64,000 nt of DNA, taken from the NCBI GenBank assembly GCA_030435675.1, contig CM059625.1:6820001-6884000 (forward strand), in the 5' to 3' direction. The DNA is from Steinernema hermaphroditum. Its lineage: Eukaryota; Nematoda; Chromadorea; Rhabditida; Steinernematidae. The position numbers were made by a program, and so were the translations under genes. The notes under the pieces are model-generated. The model did not search any database. It was not told the origin of the DNA and saw only the letters and a list, made by a program, of their open reading frames with translations. This document shows, piece by piece, positions 1 to 9,913 of this stretch (positions within the stretch are counted from its first letter, which is position 1; every line of letters starts with the position of its first letter).

Positions 1-3000
1 ACTTCGAATTCGAAGAAGCCGACGCGAGCGACGGCGCCGACGTCTTCGACTCGAACGACATCGAGAACGCCTTTTCTGATCCCCTAAGCCATTTTGGCAG
101 TGTTCTACGCGAAAACGCACTAGAAAGGGTATGGTCGTGCTCTCGCGAAGCACTTCGCTCATTGCTCAATTGGCTTTAGATGTTCGACACGCGATTCCGG
201 GCGCTTCGCGACCGGATGGCCACCAAGCCCACGTGCAAGGGTACGGTCTACAACTTCCTTGAACGTCCCAGCGGATGGAAATGCTTCGCCTACCACTTCA
301 GATATGTTTATAGCCTCAACTCCTATCTTATTTGTCCGTTTCACTGTGTTCCTACTCGTCCTTTTTTGCCTCATATTGAGCGTTCTTTCAACGGTCGAAA
401 CGTACACACGTAGCGCAGCCGAAATAATGTTTATTATGGTAATTGGTGAAGTTTGTTTTCTTCGTCCTTTCACTGCTGTTTTAGGAAATTTTCCTCGTTC
501 TCTTTTTTGGTGCCGAGTACTGTATCCGGCTCTGGTCAGCCGGCTGCAGGTCGAAGTACCTGGGCTTTCGCGGTCGTCTGAAGTTTGCGCTGAAGCCGAT
601 TTCCATTATTGGTATGGGAAACGGCTTGTTCAACGTGTGTCTCAGTGCAAATGTTCAGATCTCAGTGTTGTCATTGCGAGTACGTTCGTCATCCTTACGG
701 GAAATGAAGGCCAGGTGTTTGCCACCAGCGCCATTCGGTAATTGCGGCCGCAAGCGCCACTAACTAACGAGCTTAACGCTTTAGGGGGGTTCGATTTCTA
801 CAAATTCTGCGAATGTTGCACGTGGACCGACAAGGAGGCACGTGGTATGCAAAATGAATTACACTACAGATAGAGCAGTACGGTCGATTTAGGAGACTTC
901 TTGGATCGGTCGTTTTCATACATAGACAAGAACTCATCACAACGCTCTACATCGGTTTTCTCGGTCTCATTTTTTCGTCTTATTTCGTTTATCTTGCCGA
1001 AAAGGATCACACAACTCCAGACGGAAAGGCTGCCTTCACGAGTTATGCAGACGCTCTTTGGTGGGGCGTCATCTCAATGACAACAATTGGGTTTGTCTTC
1101 CTCTTTTATTACTTTGTACTAAGGCCGAATTGGTTTTGAGATTTTTAAGGGTCAAGGAAATATGGAGTTTTAGGAAGTGTGACTTACCACCACACATGAA
1201 TTAACTTAGGAACATACGTTCTTCCTTTGAAAAGGAATAAATAAAATTCGAAAAATTGACCAATCGTCATTTTAGCTACGGCGACGTGGTTCCTCAAACA
1301 TGGGTAGGCCGGATCGTGGCCTCCTGCTTCGCCATCTTTGCCATTTCATTCTTTGCTCTTCCAGCGGTAATCACCTAATGCCGTTCATAACATCGCTGAC
1401 CTGGTCGTTCAGGGTATTCTCGGTTCGGGTTTTGCATTGAAAGTGCAACAGAAGCAGCGTCAGAAGCATTTCAATCGTCAAATTCCAGCTGCCGCCACCT
1501 TAATCCAGTGTCTTTGGCGATGCTACGCGTCGGAGAAGAGTTCAAAGTACAAGGCTACCTGGTGAGTGATAACGCACGTGAGCTTCGCGAGCAAGCGCTT
1601 TAAGTGCTTTGCGAGAAGCCTTTGCGACAATCCATCTTACGTATGCGAGTAATTGAAAACAGAAAGTCCGTTCAAATCAGTGTTCACAAAGAAAACATCA
1701 ACAATCGCATCATAGTCCTAAAGCTAAATATCCTGTGGGTTCTGCGGACAAAAACTGGAAGATCTCCTACAGCTCGAAAACTGTCCAATGGACAGAACTC
1801 TTTGTCCCTAAACTTAAAACATAATGATAAAGTGTGGAAACAGTAATATGGTATCAAAAAATAACTTAATGGTTAATTCATTCACCAGATGTATGTATAT
1901 TAAGGCAAGCTCACGTTGACCCTACGGGAAACAGCGGTCGTGATGACGACAACCACGGCATCAGCGCGACTAAGAATTCGACCACCGCGTCTACGGTAGT
2001 TCAACGTGTCACTCGAAAGCAGAGCTCGATGTTCAAGCCAAAATCGTCCGTTCCAGGGTACATTGTCAATCGCAAAAGCAATATTTCCGGAGATTTAGGT
2101 TCCGGGGTCGCGTTCGATCATCCGACGAAGTTTCCGGAATCAAGTCAAAGGACAGCGACTGCGAGATGGAAGAATCGAAGAGTAGGGCAAATGGACATGA
2201 GAGAATAATGGTAAGACCATGCTTTCAGACAGTAACTTCAGAGAAAGCACGGAAGCGAACGGAGGAATCATGAAAATCACACAGTAGGGCATACCTAACA
2301 GTTCCTTTGGTTACACTTTTCATTCAGTGTTTGCGAACTGACGAACGCGCACCGGAACGCAATCAGAGCGATCAGAAAAATAAAATACTTCGTCGCTCGC
2401 AGGAAATTCCAACAGGCTCGAAAACCATACGACGTTCGCGACGTCATCGAACAGTACTCGCAAGGCCATCTCAACATGATGGTGCGAATAAAAGAACTCC
2501 AAAGAAGGCAAGCTCGTCGTCGTAAATCAATTTACCCGCGCACTAATCTTCAGGCTCGATCAGACGTTGGGAAAACCTGGTCAGTATCAGATGACAAGCG
2601 GCAAAACGTCTCAGTCGATGACATTGGGAAGTCGGATGAGCCGCGTAGAGCTGCAGGTATGCTGGCCGCTTCTTATCCCATCACCAAATCTTCGCTATAT
2701 TCAGCTAGTACTCATGGATCGCAAAATGGATCACTGCACACGGGTTCTGCAGAACGTCTATCGTGCCCTGTCGGACAACAAGCAGGAAAGCGGATCTCGA
2801 AGGTTCGGAGATGCGCTGCACAAAGATTCGACAGATTCGGCCAGGGATTACGTAGACTCGCCCAAATTGTCCATGGCTTCCCCATACCGGGAGTCACTCA
2901 CGTCTCCGATGGGTTCAGATGTCATGCCACTGTCCGACCTGGCAGGTTCCACACAAGAGGACCTCGAGTCTTCGATTAACGGAAGTCTCTATCGAAGCAA

Positions 3001-3010
3001 CGAGCAATAA
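1..3010 (+). CDS. KCNQ: KCNQ-type voltage-gated potassium channel, 5' end outside window
   Basis: The exons encode a plasma-membrane delayed potassium channel subunit of the KCNQ (Kv7; kqt in worms) family. In order I see an acidic N-terminal exon (1-129), S1 (about 345-440), S2-S3 (485-740), an S4 ending in [14 protein letters not shown] (about 785-845), S5 (900-1010), and a pore with filter TTIGYGD split by an intron (about 1080/1276). S6 ([20 protein letters not shown], split by an intron at 1368) leads into the IQ-like helix A (to 1561), a poorly resolved linker (1900-2210), helix B ([20 protein letters not shown]), and helices C/D that form the tetramerisation coiled coil. The stop is at 3008-3010. 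The closest family resemblance is to vertebrate KCNQ1 around S4-S6. Most introns are 43-60 bp; one looks AT-AC and one is GC-AG. Exon boundaries between 1562 and 2330 are uncertain. The last exons are duplicated twice downstream. Confidence 0.95.
302..344 (+). other. candidate AT-AC intron in the KCNQ S1 exon
   Basis: The reading frame changes between the pre-S1 segment ([13 protein letters not shown]) and S1 ([15 protein letters not shown]), and no GT-AG pair in this interval restores it. Removing 43 nt that begin ATATG and end TTTCAC restores the frame and gives an S1 entry matching the KCNQ family. The flanking direct repeat TTCA means the exact cut could be shifted by up to four bases, but none of the alternatives has GT-AG ends. 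An indel or assembly error in the exon is the other explanation. Confidence 0.5.
2508..2553 (+). other. GC-AG intron in the KCNQ tail
   Basis: The exon ends CAAAGAAG and the intron starts GCAAGCTCG and ends ATCTTCAG. Splicing gives [15 protein letters not shown], which matches the conserved KCNQ helix C exactly where the family has [11 protein letters not shown]. The non-canonical GC donor is retained in both downstream copies (about 4545-4590 and 9411-9456). Confidence 0.85.
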
Positions 3011-3505
3011 ACATAGTTGAAAGTGATTACAACAAGAGCTTTAAAAATATATTATGATAAGAACTAATAAGCGTGTTTTGAAACTCACTATCTTTTGTGT
3101 TTGCAAACAGATGTTCTATTACGATAATTTATGTACATTGTAAATAAACTTGCCATACACATTTCATACACACGTTGCAAACACGTCGGGTCTGTGCGTC
3201 TTGGCGTGAACTGTAGTACATGTCATTTGTATATATTTGTTAAAAGACAAAATTTTCTCGAAGCACAAGGTAGGTCGACGAGAGTCAGACGGCAGACAGA
3301 CGTAGGCAACAATCCGCATTCTCGATGACTCGTTGCAATGCATCCCTCTCCGTGGACACGTAAGTTCTACAGAGGGAAACGATCTCTTCGCATAGTGTAA
3401 CGTCAGTTTTTCGAACGGGCGCTCTCACAGTGACTCAATAAAATAAAATCTCTTTCCGATCGTTTTATTGCTCAATTATCTTCTACCACCTTTCTGTACC
3501 TTAAC

Positions 3506-3892
3506 TCACCAAATATGATGTAATCGTCCTGGTCGGACAGCAGTTTCTTTGTCACCTCTTTCATCTTCCCTCTGGGTGTCTATCACCATTCCTTTCGATG
3601 TTTCTACGATTAAGTAAACGGCTGGAAGCCCTTTCCAAATGATGTCAACAGACAAACCCCAAGAAACGTTATGAAAACCTCTAAGAAACTGAGTGACTGA
3701 TTCACGGCTATGTTTTTCAGCACCGTCCCTCATCTTCGGTTTATTCAAAGACTTGTCGTCCTTTTGTTGTTGTGTTGTTCTCTTGTTGAAGACACGAAAG
3801 GCGGCGCCAGCTGGGCATTTTGCCAAAGGGGTCAGCCAGAACCCGGCAGGCTCCATCAAATAAGGGTAAACAAATGCATCACCTCGGTCCAA
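3506..3892 (-). CDS. Unrecognised open frame in block Z1
   Basis: An open minus-strand frame of about 128 codons contains segments such as GFWLTPLAKCPAGAAFRVF followed by a basic, Gln-rich stretch. It has no ATG at its start and the open frame extends further upstream, so it would have to be an internal or 3' exon. I do not recognise the product. A second overlapping minus frame runs over 3856-4128. The identical copy lies at 10409-10795. It may be part of a gene convergent with KCNQ, or simply an unmutated open frame. Confidence 0.25.
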   Translation of the reverse strand: MDRGDAFVYPYLMEPAGFWLTPLAKCPAGAAFRVFNKRTTQQQKDDKSLNKPKMRDGAEKHSRESVTQFLRGFHNVSWGLSVDIIWKGLPAVYLIVETSKGMVIDTQREDERGDKETAVRPGRLHHIW

Positions 3893-4109
3893 GAGAAACG
3901 GTTGCGCAATTGCCGTTCGCTTGTTTTCGGAGGAAGCAAATGCAGGATGACACTTCGCTGTTGTGCAGCATCGCCCCTAGTGGAATGTCCTCGTGACATG
4001 GGGCCAACGAACACACGGAGGTGGACGAAAGGTAATTCGCTGGGCGTTCTGATTGGAACACTCGGCCAGAGCCGTTCTTTCAAACAATGTTTCCATCCGT
4101 CATATGCTG

Positions 4110-4390
4110 AATCCAACAACATTCGCATCCTCGGGTAGCCCCCTCGGCATCTCTGGCCGGAACAACCCTGAGTTTCCGACCTCTATCCACTTCTTCAACC
4201 CTTGTGATACGCGAAGATCTCCATGGAGGGTTCTGTGTGCGGATTGTAGGCGGACTTGAAGCGCAGCTCGTCGAATCCCATCTTGCTGAAGAAAGACTTG
4301 AACAGGCGCATGGCGTGCGACAGGGAGGGGTTGCGCTCAGCGATCACTCCCTCGACCTGGTGAAATTCGGCCAAATGCGTGGTGTCCAGG
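4110..4390 (-). pseudogene. FARSA: FARSA 3' fragment, copy 1 (phenylalanyl-tRNA synthetase alpha)
   Basis: Minus-strand sequence encodes the catalytic core of cytosolic Phe-tRNA synthetase alpha: [31 protein letters not shown], then [16 protein letters not shown] and [10 protein letters not shown]. The frame is broken by one missing base between the codons for YHKG and LKKW (about 4195-4200). The fragment has no 5' part: it runs straight into the KCNQ tail at about 4390. It has no 3' end either, being cut at 4109. It cannot make a working synthetase. Confidence 0.88.
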
Positions 4391-5047
4391 GGAACGCAAT
4401 CAGGGCGATCAGAAAAATAAAATACTTCGTCGCTCGCAGGAAATTCCAACAGGCTCGAAAACCATACGACGTTCGCGACGTCATCGAACAGTACTCGCAA
4501 GGCCATCTCAACATGATGGTGCGAATAAAAGAACTCCAAAGAAGGCAAGCTCGTCGTCGTAAATCAATTTACCCGCGCACTAATCTTCAGGCTCGATCAG
4601 ACGTTGGGAAAACCTGGTCAGTATCAGATGACAAGCGGCAAAACGTCTCAGTCGATGACATTAGGTAGTCGGATGAGCCGCGTAGAGCTGCAGGTATGCT
4701 GGCCGCTTCTTATCCCATCACCAAATCTTCGCTATATTCAGCTAGTACTCATGGATCGCAAAATGGATCACTGCACACGGGTTCTGCAGAACGTCTATCG
4801 TGCCCTGTCGGACAACAAGCAGGAAAGCGGATCTCGAAGGTTCGGAGATGCGCTGCACAAAGATTCGACAGATTCGGCCAGGGATTACGTAGACTCGCCC
4901 AAATTGTCCATGGCTTCCCCATACCGGGAGTCACTCACGTCTCCGATGGGTTCAGATGTCATGCCACTGTCCGACCTGGCAGGTTCCACACAAGAGGACC
5001 TCGAGTCTTCGATTAACGGAAGTCTCTATCGAAGCAACGAGCAATAA
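4391..5047 (+). pseudogene. KCNQ tail duplicate, copy 2 (helix B to stop)
   Basis: This copy starts inside the helix B exon, without its splice acceptor, and runs to the normal KCNQ stop and 3' flank. There is no voltage sensor or pore. The frame remains intact, including the GC-AG intron and the coiled coil. At the one coding difference from copy 1 that I checked (Thr-Leu-Gly-Ser in both), the change is silent. Upstream, the antisense strand of FARSA is open in the same frame from an ATG at 4204, so a chimeric tail-only protein is possible. No promoter is evident. I call it a pseudogene by default. Confidence 0.7.
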
Positions 5048-5690
5048 ACATAGTTGAAAGTGATTACAACAAGAGCTTTAAAAATATATTATGATAGGAA
5101 CTAATAAGCGTGTTTTGAAACTCACTATCTTTTGTGTTTGCAAACAGATGTTCTATTACGATAATTTATGTACATTGTAAATAAACTTGCCATACACATT
5201 TCATACACACGTTGCAAACACGTCGAGTTTGTGCGTCTTGGCGTGAACTGTAGTACATGTCATTTGTATATATTTGTTAAAAGACAAAATTTTCTCGAAG
5301 CACAAGGTAGGTCGACGAGAGTCAGACGGCAGACAGACGTAGGCAACAATCCGCATTCTCGATGACTCGTTGCAATGCATCCCTCTCCGTGGACACGTAA
5401 GTTCTACAGAGGGAAACGATCTCTTCGCATAGTGTAACGTCAGTTTTTCGAACGGGCGTTCTCACAGTGACTCAATAAAATAAAATCAGAAGCCGATTCA
5501 AACCCACTAGACACTAGACGCGTCAAGTCCATTTGGAAACGGCTCGCCCAAAAACGTTGTTGAGGACGCATTTATTACACCGAACAAAGAATTGTACTTT
5601 CAGTTCAGACTCTAAACAGCAAATGCTCTTACATCCACCTTCAACCTTAAGGATAACCTCAACGCCGCGAATTTCCGTTGTGAAAGGCAT

Positions 5691-7376
5691 TTACGCTATC
5701 TTTTGAAAGCTATGGGCGATTGCTGTACTATTCCAGTAAACTGGCTTTGCGTCACTTAATCCATGAAGAAGAGCACCCGGATAGGACATGGCGACTATCG
5801 GAACTTGACGACGTTGACGACGGCCTGCACGAGAAAGGGGAAACGCCACTTTCTCCGCATTTTTGAGAAATTTCATAGTCGCGCAGTACTGTTTTACATT
5901 GGAGGAGTCTTTGCACAGAAAATTTTCTGTCACATACAGGGCTCCGGCTAAGGCGGCGACTGCCACCGTGAGCTTCAGAAAATTACTTGACTTGAGCATC
6001 GTCGTCAGACCCACTGCACCGGCCACTGCCACAACTGGTGGGAAGAGCGCTCTTTTCTTGCTCATTTTTTCAAGATTCCACCGCCGATAGTAGGGGTTGT
6101 CATTGGTTATGAACACGATTTTGTCCATTTGACGCCTGTTGGCCCAGATGTAGTTGTTGAGCACGTAAGGATAAGGGCAGATCATCCAGGCGAGAACGAT
6201 CTCCCCGTCAGAGACGTCTTCTTCGGCTTCTGCCATCTCGGTGCACGGCGGGGTTTCGATTCCGATCGATCTGAGATAGTTCAGCTCAAGTTGACCGAGT
6301 CTAGGCTCTTGACAAGTCACCGTGCTCACGTTGTACCGAGCCTTGATGGTGAGGATCATGGCTAACTCTATGAGCCCCCAGTCGTTGTCGCCACGAATGT
6401 CGTGTGTGTACCCAAAACGACCGCTTCCAACCACCCGAATACGGTTGATCTTTCGTCCTTTAAGCTGCTCACGCAGATTACGGAGTCCGACGGCCCTAAA
6501 ATAGGAACCTTAAGTCGAGAATAAGAATCCTGTCCTTACCCGAACTCTTCGGCTTCAATCCTTCTTCTGAGGATCCTCAGGTTGTGCTCGACGTCTTCAA
6601 CTGTCGAGATGCTCCGTAGGGACATTCTCTGTGCACCCTCGTGCAGAGCTTCGTATAGAGCTAAAGAGCAGATTGAGTAAGAATCTCATAAGAACTGGCA
6701 ACCTACCGGGGGGATGAAGTGCAGTCTCAGGGTGAAGCGGAGGACAGCTGTGCTGCGACGGAGAGGACTTGATCTCAAGGGTAGATAGTGCGAACCAACT
6801 GCTTTCCCTCACAGGCCGATGCAAAAACAGTTTTTTTTCGTTTTTCGCCAAATCCCCGAGTTCGCTTCTTTCGATGTTTCCGAAATCGCCAATGCATATC
6901 AATCTAGTCGACGATTCCAAGCACGAAAGATCTTCCCGGAGCTTGTGCAAAAGGACCCTGGGATGTAGAGGCAGATATACTAGTGTCACCTCGTTTGGCT
7001 CTTGTTTTCCATACATACTTGAGTCACTGAACAGGGCAGTATGCACTCCCAATGAGTTCAGATACTTCCTTTCCTCCTCTGTAAGGTTCACATCATCAAA
7101 TGAAACCTTGGCAGGACAGAAGTGGCTCCTGATGGCTAAGAAAACATGAATGTTCATGAGCCTCCAGAGAGAGCCTTCTCCAGTTTTAAGTGGCCACACG
7201 AATCGAAAGTGTCCGACGCGTTTATCTCCAACAGCTTCTTCCACGATGGCCAAGACGCTTTCTATACTAATAGACCTTTTGTTGTGTCCATATTCGAAAG
7301 CTTTAGCGTTTTCTTTGAACAATACTTCGAGTTTCTTGGATGCCCACGGCGTCGGGGAGGTCTCCATTGATTGCAT
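5691..7376 (-). CDS. Protein with two SRR1-like domains
   Basis: Four exons on the minus strand appear to join through short introns at about 6662-6707 and 6497-6538. The first half has LTEEERKYLNSLGVHTALF and VYLPLHPRVLLHKL. The second half repeats the same plan: GSGRFGYTHDI, ELNYLRSIGIETPP, AWMICPYPYVLNNYIWANR and VFITNDN. Both halves fit the SRR1 family (eukaryotic proteins named after a plant clock and red-light gene; biochemical role unclear). The second half is followed by a hydrophobic stretch (AVAGAVGLTTML, then LTVAVAALAGALYV) that may be a membrane anchor. It could instead be two adjacent genes. The start is uncertain, with ATGs at 7376 and 7364. The gene sits between KCNQ-tail copies 2 and 3. 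Confidence 0.6.
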
Positions 7377-7679
7377 TATGGAAATTAGAGGAAAAAGTAG
7401 GAGAGTATACTGCATATATGATGTGAACTAATGCAACACATGTCACTGAATCGCATCGCAAAAAAAGCATTTGTGATTTCGACCTGATTTACGACCTATT
7501 CTTGTGGCCACTTTTAGCCACCAAAAACCAAGCTGAAATTAGCAAAGATGTTGTTAGAATTATTCAGCGAAGAACAAAACAGAACTGTTCGCACGAGATC
7601 ACATTGAGAAGAGAGCGCTTTCAAGCTTAAATGTTTTGGCACAAGTTGGCAATGTAGGGGAGGGGCGGACCGGAAAGAG

Positions 7680-7688
7680 AAATATATG
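7680..7688 (+). promoter_or_regulatory. TATA-like element upstream of the metallothionein-like gene
   Basis: The sequence AATATATGG lies 36-44 bp upstream of the ATG at 7724, so transcription would start very close to the start codon. The assignment rests on position and sequence only. Confidence 0.3.
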
Positions 7689-7723
7689 GACCGTCCCCTG
7701 TGCCGTCTTTACACTTCGGCTAA

Positions 7724-7992
7724 ATGGATTGTGGCTGTGGATTTGATTGCAGTATCTGCAGTGGCTGTGGTGCAACCAAATGCAAATGTAGCTGTGTATG
7801 CAACCGTCGTTTCATCGGTTCTCCGAACGGTAATTTGTTGAAAACAATGCACGGGAATGTGTTTTCGTCTTTTTAGGATCTGACGAGGAGATTTCCATCT
7901 CCGCCGCCATCTTGCTGACGCTTTCCCAACTCGACGTCAAGGCTACCAAGTTCAACTCGCTCGGCACCGCCATCCGCTCCGGCTCCTACTGA
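7724..7992 (+). CDS. Metallothionein-like cysteine-rich small protein
   Basis: Two exons (7724-7829 and 7877-7992; intron GTAATT to TTTTTAG) give 73 residues. The first 26 residues contain nine cysteines in CxC and CxxC spacing (MDCGCGFDC, ICSGCG, CKCSCVC), as in metallothioneins and other metal-binding peptides. The remaining 45 or so residues have no cysteine and look like ordinary soluble protein (SAAILLTLSQLDVKATKF). Family metallothioneins are normally cysteine-rich throughout, so this is either a divergent form or an unrelated cysteine-cluster protein. A 23-bp segment around the stop codon is repeated 31 bp downstream (8001-8023). A polyadenylation signal AATAAA is at 8067-8072. Confidence 0.6.
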
Positions 7993-8066
7993 AGAGACTT
8001 CCATCCGCTCCGGCTTCTACTGAACTTCCAAGACTTCCAAGCTTGTGTACAATGTGTGCGTAAAAA

Positions 8067-8072
8067 AATAAA
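8067..8072 (+). terminator. Polyadenylation signal of the metallothionein-like gene
   Basis: A consensus AATAAA lies 75 bp downstream of the stop at 7990-7992, in an A-rich context. Confidence 0.5.
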
Positions 8073-8363
8073 AATGTAATCTGGTTGCTTTCCTAGTTTA
8101 CTGAGAGGGGACTATGGTAATAGTGAACAACTGAAATGAATACACAAAGGGGCTATTAACATCAGCTATGAAAAATTTGAGTTCACTCACTCCAAGTATC
8201 TGCTCTGCTCCTGTGAATGAAGGCTCTTTCTTGATTCGATGGATGGTGGTTCACGGCCGTCCTTATTATCATGATAATCGACCTGTTTGTGCGAGCTAGA
8301 GGTATCGGTTGAGCTGATTTTTGGCACAGGGTATGGTCATATATGCTTCCGTATCAAATTTCA

Positions 8364-8648
8364 GCAGGACCTGAAGCACTTTGTTTTTGTGACCCCGCGT
8401 GGAATCTTGATACCGGGCTGGACTCACAGGGGACGCAGTTCCGCCACGTGCAGCAGTACCACGCCATCTGCGACCACTTCGGGATGGAGACGCTCCTGGC
8501 GAACTCGCTGGAGTTACGCGGCGCGCGTCAAATGCGCTGTCCCCTCCTGCCGATCCTCCGTCTTCAGCACGACGTCGCCGCTATCTTGACTCCTCTTCAC
8601 ATACGATCAACATTTGCTGCAAGCGTACTGTATCCCAACGACCTGTGA
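8364..8648 (+). CDS. Unrecognised GC-rich open exon
   Basis: A GC-rich stretch follows an acceptor-like ATTTCAG at about 8357-8363. It is open for about 95 codons to a stop at 8646-8648 (GPEALCFCDPAWNLDTG near the start, HAICDHFGMETLLANSLELR in the middle). Its composition differs from the AT-rich flanks, which suggests coding sequence, but a second frame is also open to 8589. I do not recognise either product. No upstream exon was identified. Confidence 0.3.
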   Translation, partial: AGPEALCFCDPAWNLDTGLDSQGTQFRHVQQYHAICDHFGMETLLANSLELRGARQMRCPLLPILRLQHDVAAILTPLHIRSTFAASVLYPNDL

Positions 8649-8800
8649 ATGAAATAACTGATAAAGACAAAGTTATTAACAGGGAACCCCTAAATTCCAA
8701 AAGAGTCTGTGTCATAAACCTGCGCCACTCGGTCGCTTCGAGGCAAAGCTATTAAAATGTATCTTAAACTCAACAAACAATACTTTAAACAACAACCTCG

Positions 8801-9256
8801 TCAATCCTTGTCCAGCCTGCACATGAGATTCTTGTAAACCATTAACAAATCAATCTTGGGTCCAAATAATTCGCGGATGTTGTCGCTGTCGCACTTGATC
8901 ATCGTGGGCCTGAAACAATCGTATTTGTACAGTGAAACTCTGTAGGTGTGGCGATACTTTTCCAGCGACAACCCGAATCCAACAACATTCGCATCCTCGG
9001 GTAGCCCCCTCGGCATCTCTGGCCGGAACAACCCTGAGTTTCCGACCTCTATCCACTTCTTCAACCCTTGTGATACGCGAAGATCTCCATGGAGGGTTCT
9101 GTGTGCGGATTGTAGGCGGACTTGAAGCGCAGCTCGTCGAATCCCATCTTGCTGAAGAAAGACTTGAACAGGCGCATGGCGTGCGACAGGGAGGGGTTGC
9201 GCTCAGCGATCACTCCCTCGACCTGGTGAAATTCGGCCAAATGCGTGGTGTCCAGG
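8801..9256 (-). pseudogene. FARSA: FARSA 3' fragment, copy 2, reaching the native stop
   Basis: This copy holds the last part of phenylalanyl-tRNA synthetase alpha: [41 protein letters not shown] and GLSLE. A short intron (about 8923-8971) follows, then [22 protein letters not shown] and CRLDKD with the stop at 8801-8803. The same one-base frameshift as in copy 1 lies at about 9062, so the break predates the duplication. Everything upstream of the LDTTHLAEF position is replaced by the KCNQ tail in opposite orientation. A complete FARSA gene should exist elsewhere in this genome. Confidence 0.88.
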
Positions 9257-9913
9257 GGAACGCAATCAGGGCGATCAGAAAAATAAAATACTTCGTCGCT
9301 CGCAGGAAATTCCAACAGGCTCGAAAACCATACGACGTTCGCGACGTCATCGAACAGTACTCGCAAGGCCATCTCAACATGATGGTGCGAATAAAAGAAC
9401 TCCAAAGAAGGCAAGCTCGTCGTCGTAAATCAATTTACCCGCGCACTAATCTTCAGGCTCGATCAGACGTTGGGAAAACCTGGTCAGTATCAGATGACAA
9501 GCGGCAAAACGTCTCAGTCGATGACATTAGGTAGTCGGATGAGCCGCGTAGAGCTGCAGGTATGCTGGCCGCTTCTTATCCCATCACCAAATCTTCGCTA
9601 TATTCAGCTAGTACTCATGGATCGCAAAATGGATCACTGCACACGGGTTCTGCAGAACGTCTATCGTGCCCTGTCGGACAACAAGCAGGAAAGCGGATCT
9701 CGAAGGTTCGGAGATGCGCTGCACAAAGATTCGACAGATTCGGCCAGGGATTACGTAGACTCGCCCAAATTGTCCATGGCTTCCCCATACCGGGAGTCAC
9801 TCACGTCTCCGATGGGTTCAGATGTCATGCCACTGTCCGACCTGGCAGGTTCCACACAAGAGGACCTCGAGTCTTCGATTAACGGAAGTCTCTATCGAAG
9901 CAACGAGCAATAA
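9257..9913 (+). pseudogene. KCNQ tail duplicate, copy 3 (helix B to stop)
   Basis: This copy is nearly identical to copy 2. It starts inside the helix B exon, keeps the GC-AG intron, the coiled coil and the stop, and lacks the channel core. The antisense FARSA sequence upstream is open in frame with it, from an ATG at 8932. The retained frame despite the missing body means either recent origin or some constraint. Confidence 0.7.

Larger units (their letters stand above)
2354..4109 (+). repeat. Segmental duplication, copy 1 (blocks Y1 and Z1)
   Basis: Block Y (2354-3450) holds the last KCNQ exons and 3' flank. It recurs at 4391-5487 and 9257-10353. Block Z (3451-4109) recurs at 10354-11012. 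The order Y-Z is the same here and in the third copy, so Y-Z is probably the native 3' flank of the channel gene. Y1 differs from the other two copies at several positions (for example TTGGGAAGT against TTAGGTAGT near 2621), whereas I saw no differences between Z1 and Z2. Confidence 0.93.
4109..5487 (+). repeat. Segmental duplication, copy 2 (blocks X1 and Y2)
   Basis: Block X (4110-4390) is a piece of the FARSA 3' region and matches 8976-9256. It is joined to block Y (4391-5487), the KCNQ tail. The X/Y junction (about 4390) is identical to the junction at 9256, so the fusion arose once and was then copied. The Z1/X1 junction at 4109 has one base of overlap. The copy ends abruptly at 5487, where the sequence becomes unique. 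Confidence 0.92.

Noticed and set aside
2295..2511. Minus-strand frames antisense to the KCNQ helix B exon
   Set aside because: They mirror the strongly conserved plus-strand KCNQ coding sequence and recur only because the exon is duplicated.
2696..2979. Alternative plus frame over the KCNQ tail (Ser/His-rich)
   Set aside because: It is out of frame with the coiled coil that matches the KCNQ family and reads across an intron.
3506..4128. Block Z frame as a transposon-encoded gene that drove the duplications
   Set aside because: The predicted protein shows no transposase, integrase or reverse-transcriptase motif, and the block borders have no terminal repeats or clear target-site duplications.
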